NCBI RefSeq assembly: GCF_002938425.1
Contig: NZ_POQU01000028.1
Location: 1 to 39,437 of the forward strand
Reading direction: 5' to 3'
DNA from: Blastococcus atacamensis
GTDB lineage: Bacteria; Actinomycetota; Actinomycetes; Mycobacteriales; Geodermatophilaceae
Length of the DNA stretch: 39,437 nucleotides
Part shown: positions 21,855 to 30,170 of the stretch, in pieces
Layout: each line of letters begins with the position of its first letter
Position numbering within the stretch: the stretch's first letter is position 1
Translations under genes and position numbers: made by a program
The notes under the pieces: generated by a model
What the model was told of the DNA's origin: nothing
The model's database searches: none
The model's input: the letters and a program-made list of their open reading frames with translations, nothing else

Positions 21855-22736
21855 TCAGTCGAACGGGTTGGTGAGGACCGATCGTGCTTGGAGGACGTCG
21901 AAGGTGACGGGTGGTCCGTCGGTGGTGGTGGTGCCGGGGACGTCGGCTGGTGCGCTGCCGTTGACGGTGAAGGTGGCGCCCCAGGTGACGGTGAGGTGCG
22001 CGGTGTAGGTGCCTGATCGGTAGTCGTGCTCGATGGTGTGGTCGGGGTACGGGCGCCCGGGGTCGGTGGTGACGATCTGGCCGGTGGCGTCGCCGGTGTG
22101 CCAGGTGAACTGTTCGGCGGCGGCGACGATGGTGACGGTGAAGCCGCGGATGTCGAGCGTGAAGGTCTGAGTGGTGGGGGAGTCGGTGTAGAAGATCACC
22201 GGCAGCCCCGCGAGGCCATCACCCGGCGGCTGGTGCTGAGTGACCAGCGTCGGCAGGGGTAGCCGCTGGAAGTAGGTGAAGACCTCTTCCCCCGACGGCG
22301 GCGGGTTCAACGGTGTGATGTCGATGCACCCTTGACGCACGTCTTCCCAAGTCCCGACCGGCGTTCCCGGTGCGAGTCCAGGAACCACCTCTATAACGGC
22401 CGTCCCGTCGATGCGAACCACGGGCCGTCGTTGGACGACCAAGTATTCAACAACTTGACCGGGTTGTTCCGGACACTGACGGAAATCGCTCGGAGAGCAG
22501 GCGCCCTCTCGCTCGTCCGACAGGACGCAGAGGTGACGTAGGCGCCACATGTAATCGCTGGCTTCGCTAGGGCTCTGCGCCACAAGGCCCGTCACCGCCG
22601 GGCCTGTGTAGCCGACCGATGCTGCACCGTTGCCGAGGTTGGTGTCCGGGCAGCGGTCGTAGCCGCAGGCTTCCGCCGGGGAGAAGTGGCCCAGGGTGAG
22701 ACCGACGAGCGTGGCAACTAAAAGTAGGCGTCTCAT
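21855..22736 (-). CDS. Secreted protein with PKD-like C-terminal domain
   Basis: 293 residues from ATG 22736-22734. A classical signal peptide (RRLLLVATLVGLTLG...PAEA) ends before Cys24. The mature part has several cysteines in the first 90 residues (CGYDRC, CVL, ACS, QCPEQ) and proline-rich linkers. A C-terminal beta-sandwich region (about 180-270) has TFTLDIRGFTVTIVAAAEQFTWHTGDA and EHDYRSGTYTAHLTVTW; the latter is typical of PKD-type domains. It follows the DUF6318 lipoprotein in a two-gene operon with ATGA overlap; the pair recurs in actinobacteria as far as I know. The base composition is visibly poorer in GC than the surroundings. Role unknown; surface or cell-envelope interaction likely. 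Confidence 0.75.
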   Translation of the reverse strand: MRRLLLVATLVGLTLGHFSPAEACGYDRCPDTNLGNGAASVGYTGPAVTGLVAQSPSEASDYMWRLRHLCVLSDEREGACSPSDFRQCPEQPGQVVEYLVVQRRPVVRIDGTAVIEVVPGLAPGTPVGTWEDVRQGCIDITPLNPPPSGEEVFTYFQRLPLPTLVTQHQPPGDGLAGLPVIFYTDSPTTQTFTLDIRGFTVTIVAAAEQFTWHTGDATGQIVTTDPGRPYPDHTIEHDYRSGTYTAHLTVTWGATFTVNGSAPADVPGTTTTDGPPVTFDVLQARSVLTNPFD

Positions 22737-23308
22737 CCCAGGTCAAATCCCTGGATCAGCCACGTCTGATCCTCGCCCGACCAGCGCATGGTGATACCGG
22801 AACTCAACTTCGTCGCGGCGGGCTGACCGGAGTCGACGGGCACCCCGGACGCGTCCAAGCGCCGTACCGCGGACTGGCTAGCGAGAAAGCTGATAGTGAC
22901 TTCGTCTCCGACCAGCGTGGGCTGAGCCATGTCATCGATAGTTATGGCGCCACCGTCATATTGGATGCCGGCCGCCGCCGCCTCGTCATAGTTCTGCGCG
23001 ATTCGTTGACAGTTCTGACACTCCGGGCCCAGGTCGCGCAGTGATCGACCGTCGGGAACTGACCGCTGGCGGTTCAGCAGGTCGATCCAGTACTGCAGAA
23101 AGGCCTCGGCGCCGGCAGCATCCTTGGTCCGCGCCTCGTCAGGGACGGGGAAGTCGGCCGGGCCGACGAGCGGCAGGGACTCCGTCGTCTCGGCGGCCGT
23201 CGTCGGGAGCGTGTCGCTGGCTTCCTGCTTCTCCGAGCAGCCGCTCAGCACCGCCGTCGCGACGAGGGCAGCGAGCACGGTGCGGCGAAGTCCCCGAAGA
23301 TCACGCAC
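22733..23308 (-). CDS. DUF6318 lipoprotein
   Basis: 191 residues from GTG 23308-23306. A basic N-terminus and hydrophobic stretch end in the lipobox VLSGC (Cys24). The mature region has a Thr-rich linker, then FPVPDEARTKDAAGAEAFLQYWIDLLNRQRSVPDG and LRDLGPECQNCQRIAQNYDEA, which are the signature segments of DUF6318. A beta-rich C-terminus ends in WLIQGFDLG, giving an NTF2-like shape. The start is leaderless, with TAGTCT 6 bases upstream. Its last four bases overlap the ATG of the secreted PKD-like protein, suggesting a functional unit on the cell surface. Biochemical function unknown. Confidence 0.85.
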   Translation of the reverse strand: MRDLRGLRRTVLAALVATAVLSGCSEKQEASDTLPTTAAETTESLPLVGPADFPVPDEARTKDAAGAEAFLQYWIDLLNRQRSVPDGRSLRDLGPECQNCQRIAQNYDEAAAAGIQYDGGAITIDDMAQPTLVGDEVTISFLASQSAVRRLDASGVPVDSGQPAATKLSSGITMRWSGEDQTWLIQGFDLG

Positions 23309-23314
23309 CGCCGC

Positions 23315-23320
23315 AGACTA
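23315..23320 (-). promoter_or_regulatory. -10 hexamer of a leaderless DUF6318 transcript
   Basis: Read on the minus strand, TAGTCT ends 6 bases before the GTG at 23308, with no ribosome binding site between. Confidence 0.5.
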
Positions 23321-23458
23321 CGCAGCCACCGGCATCGACGGTTCCGTATCTGTGGACAGCGAGCCGCCTCCCGCCGGATCGGGTGAACGCCCACAGATAC
23401 CCCGGGCGCAGAATGCGGTGGAGGCGACCGCATCCGGGACGCCGGGACGGGGGAGTAC

Positions 23459-24982
23459 GTGACCGCGGTCGAGCAGAGTCCTTTCGACACCAGCGGCATC
23501 GAGGTCGGCGCGGACGGCATCAAGCGCTACACGGGCCTGACGGCGAACGTCGTCACGCTGCTGCAGGAGACCGTCGAGCGCCACGGTGACCGGACGGCGA
23601 TCATCGAGCTCGGCGGCCCGTCCATCACCTACGCCGACCTCTGGCACCGCGCCCGCCGCGTCGCCGGAGGCCTTCGCGCAGCAGGCGTCAACCCCGGCGA
23701 CCGCGTCGCGATCAGCCTCGGCAACGGGCTGGACTGGGTGCTCGCCTTCTGGGGCGGCCACCTCGCCGGCGCCGTCGTCGTCCCGATGAACACGCGCCTC
23801 TCCGCGACCGAGGTCGACTACATACTCACCGACTGCGGAGCCGCGTACGTCGTCAAGCCGGGCGAGCCGCTGCCCGACGGCGAGCCGGTCGACCTGCCGG
23901 AACCGCAGCGCAGCGACGTCGCCGGGCTCTTCTACACGAGCGGCACCACCGGCCGGCCCAAGGGCGCGATGGTCACCCACGAGAACTTCGTGACCACCGT
24001 CGAGAGCGTCGTCCGCTGCCGAGAGCTGCCCCGCCACCCCGACCAGGCCACGCTCATCTCGGTGCCGCTGTTCCACGTCACCGGCTGCTGCTCCCAGTTC
24101 ATGACGCAGATCGCGCTCGGCGGCACGTCGGTGGTCATGCCGCGGTTCGAGCCGGCCGCCTTCCTCGCCGCCATCCCCGAGCACCGCATCACGCTGGTCA
24201 CCACCGTCCCGACCATCTACGAGCTGGCCCTGCGGCACCCGTCCTTCGCCACCACCGACGTCTCCTCCGTCCGCACCCTCAGCTACGGCGGCGCCCCGAT
24301 GGCGCCGGAGCTGGTGCACCGGCTGCTCGAGGCCTTCCCGACGGCGCGGCTCGGCAACGGGTTCGGGCTGTCGGAGACGACGGCGATGGCCACCTTCCTG
24401 CCGCACGAGTACGCGGCGACGCACGCCGACGCGGTCGGCTTCCCGACCCCGGTGAACGACGTGAAGCTGCACCGCCCCGACCCGGTCACCGGGGTGGGGG
24501 AGCTGCTGGTGCGCGGACCGAACGTCGTCGCCGGCTACTGGGGCGCCCCGGAGAAGACGGCGGAGACGATCGTCGACGGGTGGCTGCACACCGGCGACCT
24601 GGCGACCATCACCGACGGCATCGTGCGCATCGTCGACCGGGCCAAGGACATGATCAACCGCGGCGGCGAGAACGTGTACTCGGTCGAGGTCGAGAACGCC
24701 CTCGCCGAGCACCCGGACATCGTCGAGGTCGCGGTGGTCGGCGTCCCCGACCCGGTGATGGGGGAGAAGGTCGGCGCCGTCGTCCTTCCCCGGCCCGGTG
24801 CCGACGTCGACGGGCTCATCCCGTCGATGTGCTCGTTCGCCCGCGAGCGGCTGGCCGACTTCAAGACCCCGCAGTTCATCCGCGTCATCGACGGGCCGCT
24901 GCCGCGCAACGCCGGTGGCAAGGTCCTGAAGACGGCGCTGCGCGACGCCGGCGGCTGGACCGAGGTGCCCCGGCTCCGCTAG
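23459..24982 (+). CDS. AMP-forming acyl-CoA synthetase
   Basis: 507 residues from GTG 23459 (GGGGGAG close upstream). All main adenylate-forming motifs are visible: YTSGTTGRPKGAM (about 159-171, phosphate loop), the aromatic-rich region GFGLSETT, HTGDL, and the final lysine motif NAGGKVLKTAL. The segment between the N-terminal fold and the phosphate loop is shorter than in many fatty acyl-CoA synthetases. It activates a carboxylic acid to the acyl-CoA through an acyl-adenylate; the acid (fatty, aromatic or other) is not predictable. It stands alone on the plus strand; its last four bases CTAG also contain the stop codon of the convergent gene. Confidence 0.9.
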   Translation: MTAVEQSPFDTSGIEVGADGIKRYTGLTANVVTLLQETVERHGDRTAIIELGGPSITYADLWHRARRVAGGLRAAGVNPGDRVAISLGNGLDWVLAFWGGHLAGAVVVPMNTRLSATEVDYILTDCGAAYVVKPGEPLPDGEPVDLPEPQRSDVAGLFYTSGTTGRPKGAMVTHENFVTTVESVVRCRELPRHPDQATLISVPLFHVTGCCSQFMTQIALGGTSVVMPRFEPAAFLAAIPEHRITLVTTVPTIYELALRHPSFATTDVSSVRTLSYGGAPMAPELVHRLLEAFPTARLGNGFGLSETTAMATFLPHEYAATHADAVGFPTPVNDVKLHRPDPVTGVGELLVRGPNVVAGYWGAPEKTAETIVDGWLHTGDLATITDGIVRIVDRAKDMINRGGENVYSVEVENALAEHPDIVEVAVVGVPDPVMGEKVGAVVLPRPGADVDGLIPSMCSFARERLADFKTPQFIRVIDGPLPRNAGGKVLKTALRDAGGWTEVPRLR

Positions 24983-25386
24983 GGAACGTCGACCAGCGGG
25001 ACGACGCTGCCCGCGGCGGCCAGGTGCAGGCTCCACGCGCCGTCGTCCAGGAGTTCGCGCAGTGCCTCGACCCAGGCCTCGTCGTCCGGCGTCGGGGAAC
25101 CGGAGCCCGGCCGGCACAGGGCCAGCGCGAGGTGGCCGCGGCCGCCGAGCTGGCCGGTGAGGACCGACTCGTGCAGCTGGCGCACGTCGACCAGCAGCGC
25201 CACGTCGGGCACGCGGGGGACGTCCTCGACCGGGATGACCATCGGCTCCTGACGACCGTCGGAGGCGAACCAGGTCAGCACCAGGCTGCGGGCCGCGAAT
25301 TCCGGCGGATCGAGCAGCGCGGACCAGCGCGAGGTGAGCTCGGCTGCGGAGCGGACGGGGACTTCGGCGAGGGCAGGCGTCGTCAT
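24979..25386 (-). CDS. Small protein of unknown function
   Basis: 135 residues from ATG 25386-25384. The frame extends further upstream but that part is Arg/Ser/Cys-rich and lacks support. The protein looks soluble and alpha/beta: a beta strand LVLTWFASDG, another PDVALLVDVRQLHESV, then LALALCRPG, and a C-terminal strand-rich end. No family recognised. Its stop shares CTAG with the acyl-CoA synthetase stop, a tail-to-tail overlap of four bases. Confidence 0.6.
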   Translation of the reverse strand: MTTPALAEVPVRSAAELTSRWSALLDPPEFAARSLVLTWFASDGRQEPMVIPVEDVPRVPDVALLVDVRQLHESVLTGQLGGRGHLALALCRPGSGSPTPDDEAWVEALRELLDDGAWSLHLAAAGSVVPLVDVP

Positions 25387-25468
25387 GGCGGTCACCGTGT
25401 CAGCTCGCGGGGACGGCCGTGGGCGTTGTCCACAGGCGTGGCAGCCGCAGGTGCGCGGGGGGCGGACC

Positions 25469-25879
25469 TCAGAGCCGGCTGATCGTGGCGTCGTCCTCGG
25501 CGCCGCCGAAGTAGTGGTCGAGCACCTCGCGGAAGACCGGCTCATCGGACGCGCGCGCGAACAGCGTCATCGACGAGCGCAGCTTCACGGCGTCGATCGA
25601 CCCCATCACGGCGACCGGGTCGTCGACGTCCAGGGCGGTGAGCGCACGCGCGCACTCGACGAGCCGCCGGCCGAGCACCGGGTGCGCCAGGTAGGCGCGG
25701 GCCTCGTCGAGGTCGGCGATCGCGAACCGCTGCGCCATGCCGCTGCGGCCGAGCCCGGCGATCTGCGGGAAGACGAACCACATCCAGTGCGTGCGCTTGC
25801 TCCCCGCGCGCAGCTCGGCGAGGGCCTGGTCGTAGGTGTCGCGCTGGGCGTCGACGAATCGCTGCAGGGGATCGGTCAC
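25469..25879 (-). CDS. DUF1810 family protein
   Basis: 136 residues from GTG 25879-25877, which gives the usual length for the family and begins DPLQRFVDAQRDTYDQAL, as family members do. The signature THWMWFVFPQIAGLG is complete, followed by AYLAHPVLGRRL and a conserved DDPVAVMGSIDAVKLRSSMTLF segment. DUF1810 proteins are common single-domain bacterial proteins without established function. It is probably a separate transcription unit from the gene to its left. Confidence 0.88.
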   Translation of the reverse strand: MTDPLQRFVDAQRDTYDQALAELRAGSKRTHWMWFVFPQIAGLGRSGMAQRFAIADLDEARAYLAHPVLGRRLVECARALTALDVDDPVAVMGSIDAVKLRSSMTLFARASDEPVFREVLDHYFGGAEDDATISRL

Positions 25880-26022
25880 CCCGCCAGCGTGCCGCACGCC
25901 CGAGGGCGCGGCCGACCCCGGCCAGGCACATGACGGAGCTGTGTCATCTGCCGCCGGAGCGGCGTGACGGCGACCGCGGCGGGCAGGGGAGCGGTGCAGG
26001 TGCACCGACCCGAGGAGAACTC

Positions 26023-26232
26023 ATGCGCACGACCACCCGGCTGCTCGCCGGCACCGCTCTCGCCGTCGGGCTCGGGCTCACCGGCTGCGGCGCCGAGGGC
26101 CCGACCGACACCACCAAGAGCCAGGTCGGTGAGGAGGAGGTCGGCGGACCCGACCACGTCGACGGCGGTGAGGAGGATCCCGACGGCGTCGACCCCGGCA
26201 CCGGCGGCATCGACGACGACGACACCGGCTGA
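26023..26232 (+). CDS. Acidic mini-lipoprotein (paralogue of the one at 19377)
   Basis: 69 residues from ATG 26023 behind GAGGAGAAC. The signal peptide ends in a lipobox GLTGC (Cys23). Its AVGLGLTGC segment is almost identical to that of the protein at 19377-19631. The mature 46 residues are rich in Asp, Glu and Gly, with a final DDDDTG, and have no hydrophobic core. It should be lipid-anchored outside the membrane and disordered. Function unknown. It precedes the DUF4407 gene by 105 bases, which hold only that gene's ribosome binding site. Confidence 0.78.
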   Translation: MRTTTRLLAGTALAVGLGLTGCGAEGPTDTTKSQVGEEEVGGPDHVDGGEEDPDGVDPGTGGIDDDDTG

Positions 26233-26337
26233 GCCGTGTGAGATCCCCGACTGCCCCGATCGGGCCGACGACTGCCGATGGGGGAAGGGAGGCGGCGGAT
26301 CCTTCGCTACTCCCGTCGCCGGGGGGATCGGAACGGC

Positions 26338-27735
26338 ATGGCTCGACATCAGCGGATCGGCAACGCCCTGGCGGTGCTCGGCGGCGCTCGCCCCGACCTC
26401 CTGGCGGCCACGCCGGGAGCGCGTCCCAAGTTCGTGGCGCTGGGCGGCGTCCTGCTGAGCACCGGCGGCCTCGCCGTCCTGTCCGCGGCGTTCGCCGTGC
26501 ACATGGCGATCGGCGTCTGGTGGCCGTTCGCGCTGCTGCTGGGCATCGGCTGGGGCGCGGTCATCGTGAACCTGGACCGGATGCTGCTGGTCGGGATGGC
26601 GCACGACGCCTCGCTCAAGCGGAACGTGGCGCTGGCCGTGCCGCGGGTGGGGCTGGCCCTGATCCTCGGCGTCGTCGTCGCGACGCCCCTGACGCTGCAG
26701 ATCTTCCACAAGGAGATCGACACCGAGATCGTGATGATGCAGGCCGAGGCGGCGGACACCTACCGCCAGGGCCTGGCATCGGACGCCCGCTTCGCCGGGC
26801 TGCCGGAGCTCGAGGAGAAGATCGCCACAGAGCGGTCGATCGTGGCCAGTGGTGGCCGCACCGACCCGCAGCTGTCCGTCGTCCAGGGCACGGTGGCGGC
26901 CAAGCAGGCCGCCTACGAGCAGGCGGCGTCGACCTCGCGGGACCTCGAGACGCGCGCCCAGTGCGAGCTGGACGGCACCTGCGGCACCGGTGAGGCCGGC
27001 ACCGGGACGGCGTACCAGTCGGCCCGCGCCAACGCCGACGCGCAGTCCGCGGCGGTCGCCGCGGCCAAGGCGGAGCTGGAGACGGCGTTGGCGGCGGCAT
27101 CGGACGCGCAGGAGCGCAGCGCCGCCCAGGCCGCCGCTTCCCTGGTCGCCGACGAGGCCGACTTCGAGCGGCTGACGGCGGAGCAGGACCGGCTGCAGGC
27201 CGCGTTCGACTCGGCCAACGAGGGCTCGGGCGGCATCCTGCTGCGCCTGGAGGCCCTGGACCGGCTGAGCGACGAGAACGCCACGCTGTGGGCGGCGAAG
27301 ACGATGCTCTCGCTGCTGTTCATGTGCATCGAGCTGCTGCCGGTGATCATGAAGCTGCTGCTGAACTTCGGCCCGCCGAGCGCCTACGACAAGCTCGCCG
27401 CGATCCGGGACGACAGCGACGTCGTGGTGGAGGAGCTGCAGCAGGAGTCGCGCCGGATCGTCGCCGAGGCGCAGGAGGAGCTGCTGGTCCTGGCCGAGAA
27501 GGAGCGGGTCGACCGGCAGAAGGAGGCCATCCTGGCGCGTCGCCGGGCGACGCTGGCGGCGGCTGCCGCGCAGACCGTGGCCGTGCCGTCCGAGGCACCG
27601 GCCGCCGAGCCGGTCGTCGAGCGCCGTCCGGTCTGGGACACCGGCCCGATCATCGGCCTGGCGCGCGAGGCCGCGGCCCGCACCGTGCGCACCGTCCGCC
27701 GGAAGCCGTCGGACCGGGTCCCGACGTCGGTCTGA
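26338..27735 (+). CDS. DUF4407 membrane protein with coiled-coil domain
   Basis: 465 residues from ATG 26338, preceded by GGGGGGAT; a start at 26278 is open but unsupported. Three hydrophobic segments lie at about 30-55, 58-78 and 100-120 and a fourth near 325-345. Between the third and fourth is a roughly 180-residue Ala/Glu/Gln-rich coiled coil with a short disulfide-capable loop (CELDGTC). After the last helix comes a second charged coiled coil (VEELQQESRRIVAEAQEELL onward) and a basic C-terminus. This is the layout of DUF4407 proteins. One coil is probably outside and the other inside the cell. Function of the family is not established. Confidence 0.85.
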   Translation: MARHQRIGNALAVLGGARPDLLAATPGARPKFVALGGVLLSTGGLAVLSAAFAVHMAIGVWWPFALLLGIGWGAVIVNLDRMLLVGMAHDASLKRNVALAVPRVGLALILGVVVATPLTLQIFHKEIDTEIVMMQAEAADTYRQGLASDARFAGLPELEEKIATERSIVASGGRTDPQLSVVQGTVAAKQAAYEQAASTSRDLETRAQCELDGTCGTGEAGTGTAYQSARANADAQSAAVAAAKAELETALAAASDAQERSAAQAAASLVADEADFERLTAEQDRLQAAFDSANEGSGGILLRLEALDRLSDENATLWAAKTMLSLLFMCIELLPVIMKLLLNFGPPSAYDKLAAIRDDSDVVVEELQQESRRIVAEAQEELLVLAEKERVDRQKEAILARRRATLAAAAAQTVAVPSEAPAAEPVVERRPVWDTGPIIGLAREAAARTVRTVRRKPSDRVPTSV

Positions 27736-27775
27736 CGGCACGGGCACAGTCCCTCCAACGGGGGTGACCGTGCCG
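27736..27775 (+). terminator. Hairpin terminator after the DUF4407 gene
   Basis: CGGCACGGGCAC (27736-27747) pairs with GTGACCGTGCCG (27764-27775) with one mismatch around a 16-base loop, starting right after the stop codon. Confidence 0.5.
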
Positions 27776-27821
27776 CACGACGCCGCGGGCGCTGAAGTTC
27801 GGCAGGCGACGAGCCGACGTC

Positions 27822-29633
27822 ATGCCCATGCGGATCAGTCGGATGGCCCCCGAGCTGGCCACCCCTCGGATGGCCGCCCGCACGGCCGGACTGCTCACCG
27901 CACTGGGTGGCGTCGCCGGTGTCGGGTTGCTCCTCGGCACGCCCGGTGGGCTGGACCAGCTGCACCCGGCCGTCGCCGCCCTCGGGCCGGTCACCACCGC
28001 GGTGGGGCTGGCCGTCATGCGCTGGGGCCACCGGGTGCCCCGCGGCTTCTTCCAGGCGCTGCTCGCCGTCGGTCCGGCCGGCCTCGGCGTGTTCGCGCAC
28101 AGCGCGCCGACGGTGAGCGGCGCGGTGGCCGTGCTGTCACTGATGGCCTTCGCCTCGATGAACTCCTTCCTGCTCTTCCCGCTCCTGTGGGCCTTCGGCT
28201 ACCTCGTCGAGCTGCTGGCCATCGGCGCCGCGGTCGTCGTCCTGCGGGGTGACGTGGCCGCCGGGACGGCCCTCGTGGTCGCCGTCCTCGTCGTCGGCTC
28301 GGCGGGCGCCGTCGCCGTGCTCGCGCGGCGCGCGGCCAGCGCCGGCGAGGACGCGCTGACCGACCTGGTGAACCGACGCGGGTTCGACGAGGCGCTGGAC
28401 GCCGCGGTACGGATCGCCCTGCGCAGCGGCGAACCGCTGTCCGCAGCCCTGTTCGACCTGGACCACTTCAAGGCCGTCAACGACGCCTTGGGGCACGCCG
28501 CGGGCGACGAGATGCTGCGAAGGGTGGCGCGCACCCTCGTGCCGCTGCTGCCGCGTGCCGCCGTCCTCGCCCGGCACGGTGGCGACGAGTTCTCCCTGCT
28601 CCTGCCCGGTTACGACGGCGAGCGGGCACTGCGCTGCGCCGAGCGGCTGCGTGCGGCCCTGCCGGGGATCGGCACGTCCGTCGGGGTCGCGGAGTACGAG
28701 CTGGGCGACTCGCCCTCGGACCTCATGCGGCGGGCCGACGCCGCGCTGTACCGCGTGAAGTCGTTCGGCCGCGGGCGCACCGAGCTCGATGCCGGTGGGC
28801 ACAGCCCGCTGGCCCGGGACTTCGCCGCCGCTCTCGCCGGTGGCGACGCGGGAGGGCTCTCGGTGCACTTGCAGCCGATCGTGACCCCGGCCGACGGCGC
28901 CGTCGTGGGCGTCGAGGCGCTCGTGCGCTGGAACCACGCCGTCCGCGGCCCGGTGTCGCCGGGGGAGTTCGTGCCGGTCGCCGAGCGAGAGGGCCTGATC
29001 GGCGGGCTCGGCGCCTTCGTGTGGGCGGCCGCCTGCCGGGACGCCCGGACCCTGTGCGAGGCGACGGGACGCACGCTGTTCCTGACCGTCAACGCGTCGG
29101 GGCTGGAGCTGGACGACCCGGGGTTCCCCGACCGGGTGCTGGCTGTGCTGGCAGAAACCGGCTGGCCGGCGGAGCGGACCGTCGTCGAGGTGACCGAGAG
29201 CCTCGTGGAGGCGGAGACGGCGCGGTCGGTCGAGGCGCTGCACGTGCTGCGGGCGCACGGCCTGCGGGTGGCGATCGACGACTTCGGCACCGGCTACTCG
29301 GCGCTGGCCAGGCTGGACACCCTGCCGACGGACTACCTGAAGCTCGACAACTCCTTCGTCTCGGCGATCACGACCTCGAGCCGGCGGGCCCGACTGCTGC
29401 GCAGCGTCATGGCGCTGGCCGACGCGCTGGACCTGATCCTGATCGCCGAGGGCGTGGAGACCGAGGACCAGGCGCGGGCGCTGAGCACGCTGGGCTGCCC
29501 GCTCGCGCAGGGCTACCTCTTCGGCCGGCCGCAGCCGGTGGGCGAGCTGGTGACGGAGCTCACGCCGGTGGCCGGCGTCGTTCCCTCGCTGTCCTGTCCT
29601 GCGACGGCGGCATCGGCTAGACAGTTCTCATGA
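27822..29633 (+). CDS. Membrane-bound GGDEF-EAL cyclic-di-GMP enzyme
   Basis: 603 residues from ATG 27822; a second ATG two codons later is possible and no clear ribosome binding site separates them. Five or six membrane helices fill residues 20-165, without a recognised sensor domain. The GGDEF domain (about 178-325) has an intact GGDEF (253-257), so diguanylate cyclase activity is possible. The inhibitory RxxD site is absent (PRAA in its place). The EAL domain (about 345-590) keeps E365, N424, E456 or E459, DD486-487, K507, E543 and AQGYLFG, so phosphodiesterase activity is also possible. Which activity dominates cannot be told. Its TGA overlaps the next start (ATGA). Confidence 0.92.
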   Translation: MPMRISRMAPELATPRMAARTAGLLTALGGVAGVGLLLGTPGGLDQLHPAVAALGPVTTAVGLAVMRWGHRVPRGFFQALLAVGPAGLGVFAHSAPTVSGAVAVLSLMAFASMNSFLLFPLLWAFGYLVELLAIGAAVVVLRGDVAAGTALVVAVLVVGSAGAVAVLARRAASAGEDALTDLVNRRGFDEALDAAVRIALRSGEPLSAALFDLDHFKAVNDALGHAAGDEMLRRVARTLVPLLPRAAVLARHGGDEFSLLLPGYDGERALRCAERLRAALPGIGTSVGVAEYELGDSPSDLMRRADAALYRVKSFGRGRTELDAGGHSPLARDFAAALAGGDAGGLSVHLQPIVTPADGAVVGVEALVRWNHAVRGPVSPGEFVPVAEREGLIGGLGAFVWAAACRDARTLCEATGRTLFLTVNASGLELDDPGFPDRVLAVLAETGWPAERTVVEVTESLVEAETARSVEALHVLRAHGLRVAIDDFGTGYSALARLDTLPTDYLKLDNSFVSAITTSSRRARLLRSVMALADALDLILIAEGVETEDQARALSTLGCPLAQGYLFGRPQPVGELVTELTPVAGVVPSLSCPATAASARQFS

Positions 29634-30163
29634 CCGAGGTGACGACGGCGACCGGTGGCGGCATGCTCTCCCGCGAGGACATGGACGCCGCCCGCGAGCG
29701 GCTGCCCATCGTGTACGTCGACGTGATCCCGGTGCGGGTGGACGAGCACGGCGCCGTCACCGCCGTCGGACTGCTGCTGCGGGCCGGCGAGGACGGGCAG
29801 ATCAAGCGGGCCCTGGTCTCGGGTCGGGTGCTGTACCACGAGCGGGTGCGCGCGGCGCTGCTGCGGCACATGGAGAAGGACCTCGGCCCGCTGGCGCTGC
29901 CGCGGATCCCGCCGGCGCCGCAGCCGTTCACCGTCGCCGAGTACTTCCCGACGCCAGGCGTGACGCCGTTCCACGACCCGCGGCAGCACGCGGTGTCGCT
30001 GGCCTACGTCGTGCCGGTGGAGGGTGATTGCGCTCCGCAGCAGGACGCGCTGGAACTCACCTGGTTCTCGCCGGACGAGGCGCGGGACCCCGCCGTGCTC
30101 GCGGAGCTGATGAACGGGCAGAGCACCCTGCTGCTGCAGGCCCTGGCCCACCTCGGCGTCTGA
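29630..30163 (+). CDS. NUDIX-fold protein with degenerate Nudix box (DUF4916-like)
   Basis: 177 residues from ATG 29630, which overlaps the stop of the GGDEF-EAL gene by four bases. The segment GRVLYHERVRAALLRHMEKDLG aligns with the Nudix box (Gx5Ex7REUxEExGU): the leading Gly, first Glu, Arg and last Gly are kept. The metal-binding REUxEE residues have become R-H-M-E-K-D. VSLAYVVPVEG and ALELTWFSPDEA are the usual later strands. Hydrolase activity on a nucleoside diphosphate derivative is therefore doubtful; a binding or regulatory role is possible. The family name DUF4916 is given from memory of similar actinobacterial proteins. Confidence 0.75.
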   Translation: MTEVTTATGGGMLSREDMDAARERLPIVYVDVIPVRVDEHGAVTAVGLLLRAGEDGQIKRALVSGRVLYHERVRAALLRHMEKDLGPLALPRIPPAPQPFTVAEYFPTPGVTPFHDPRQHAVSLAYVVPVEGDCAPQQDALELTWFSPDEARDPAVLAELMNGQSTLLLQALAHLGV

Positions 30164-30170
30164 CGGGCCG

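Noticed and set aside
20379-23308. Defined mobile element with borders
   Set aside because: A DUF222/HNH gene and lower GC are suggestive, but no integrase, transposase, tRNA or flanking direct repeats were seen.
25984-27747. Long minus-strand frame opposite the DUF4407 gene
   Set aside because: The plus strand encodes a convincing DUF4407 protein and a lipoprotein; the opposite frame is low-complexity and motif-free.
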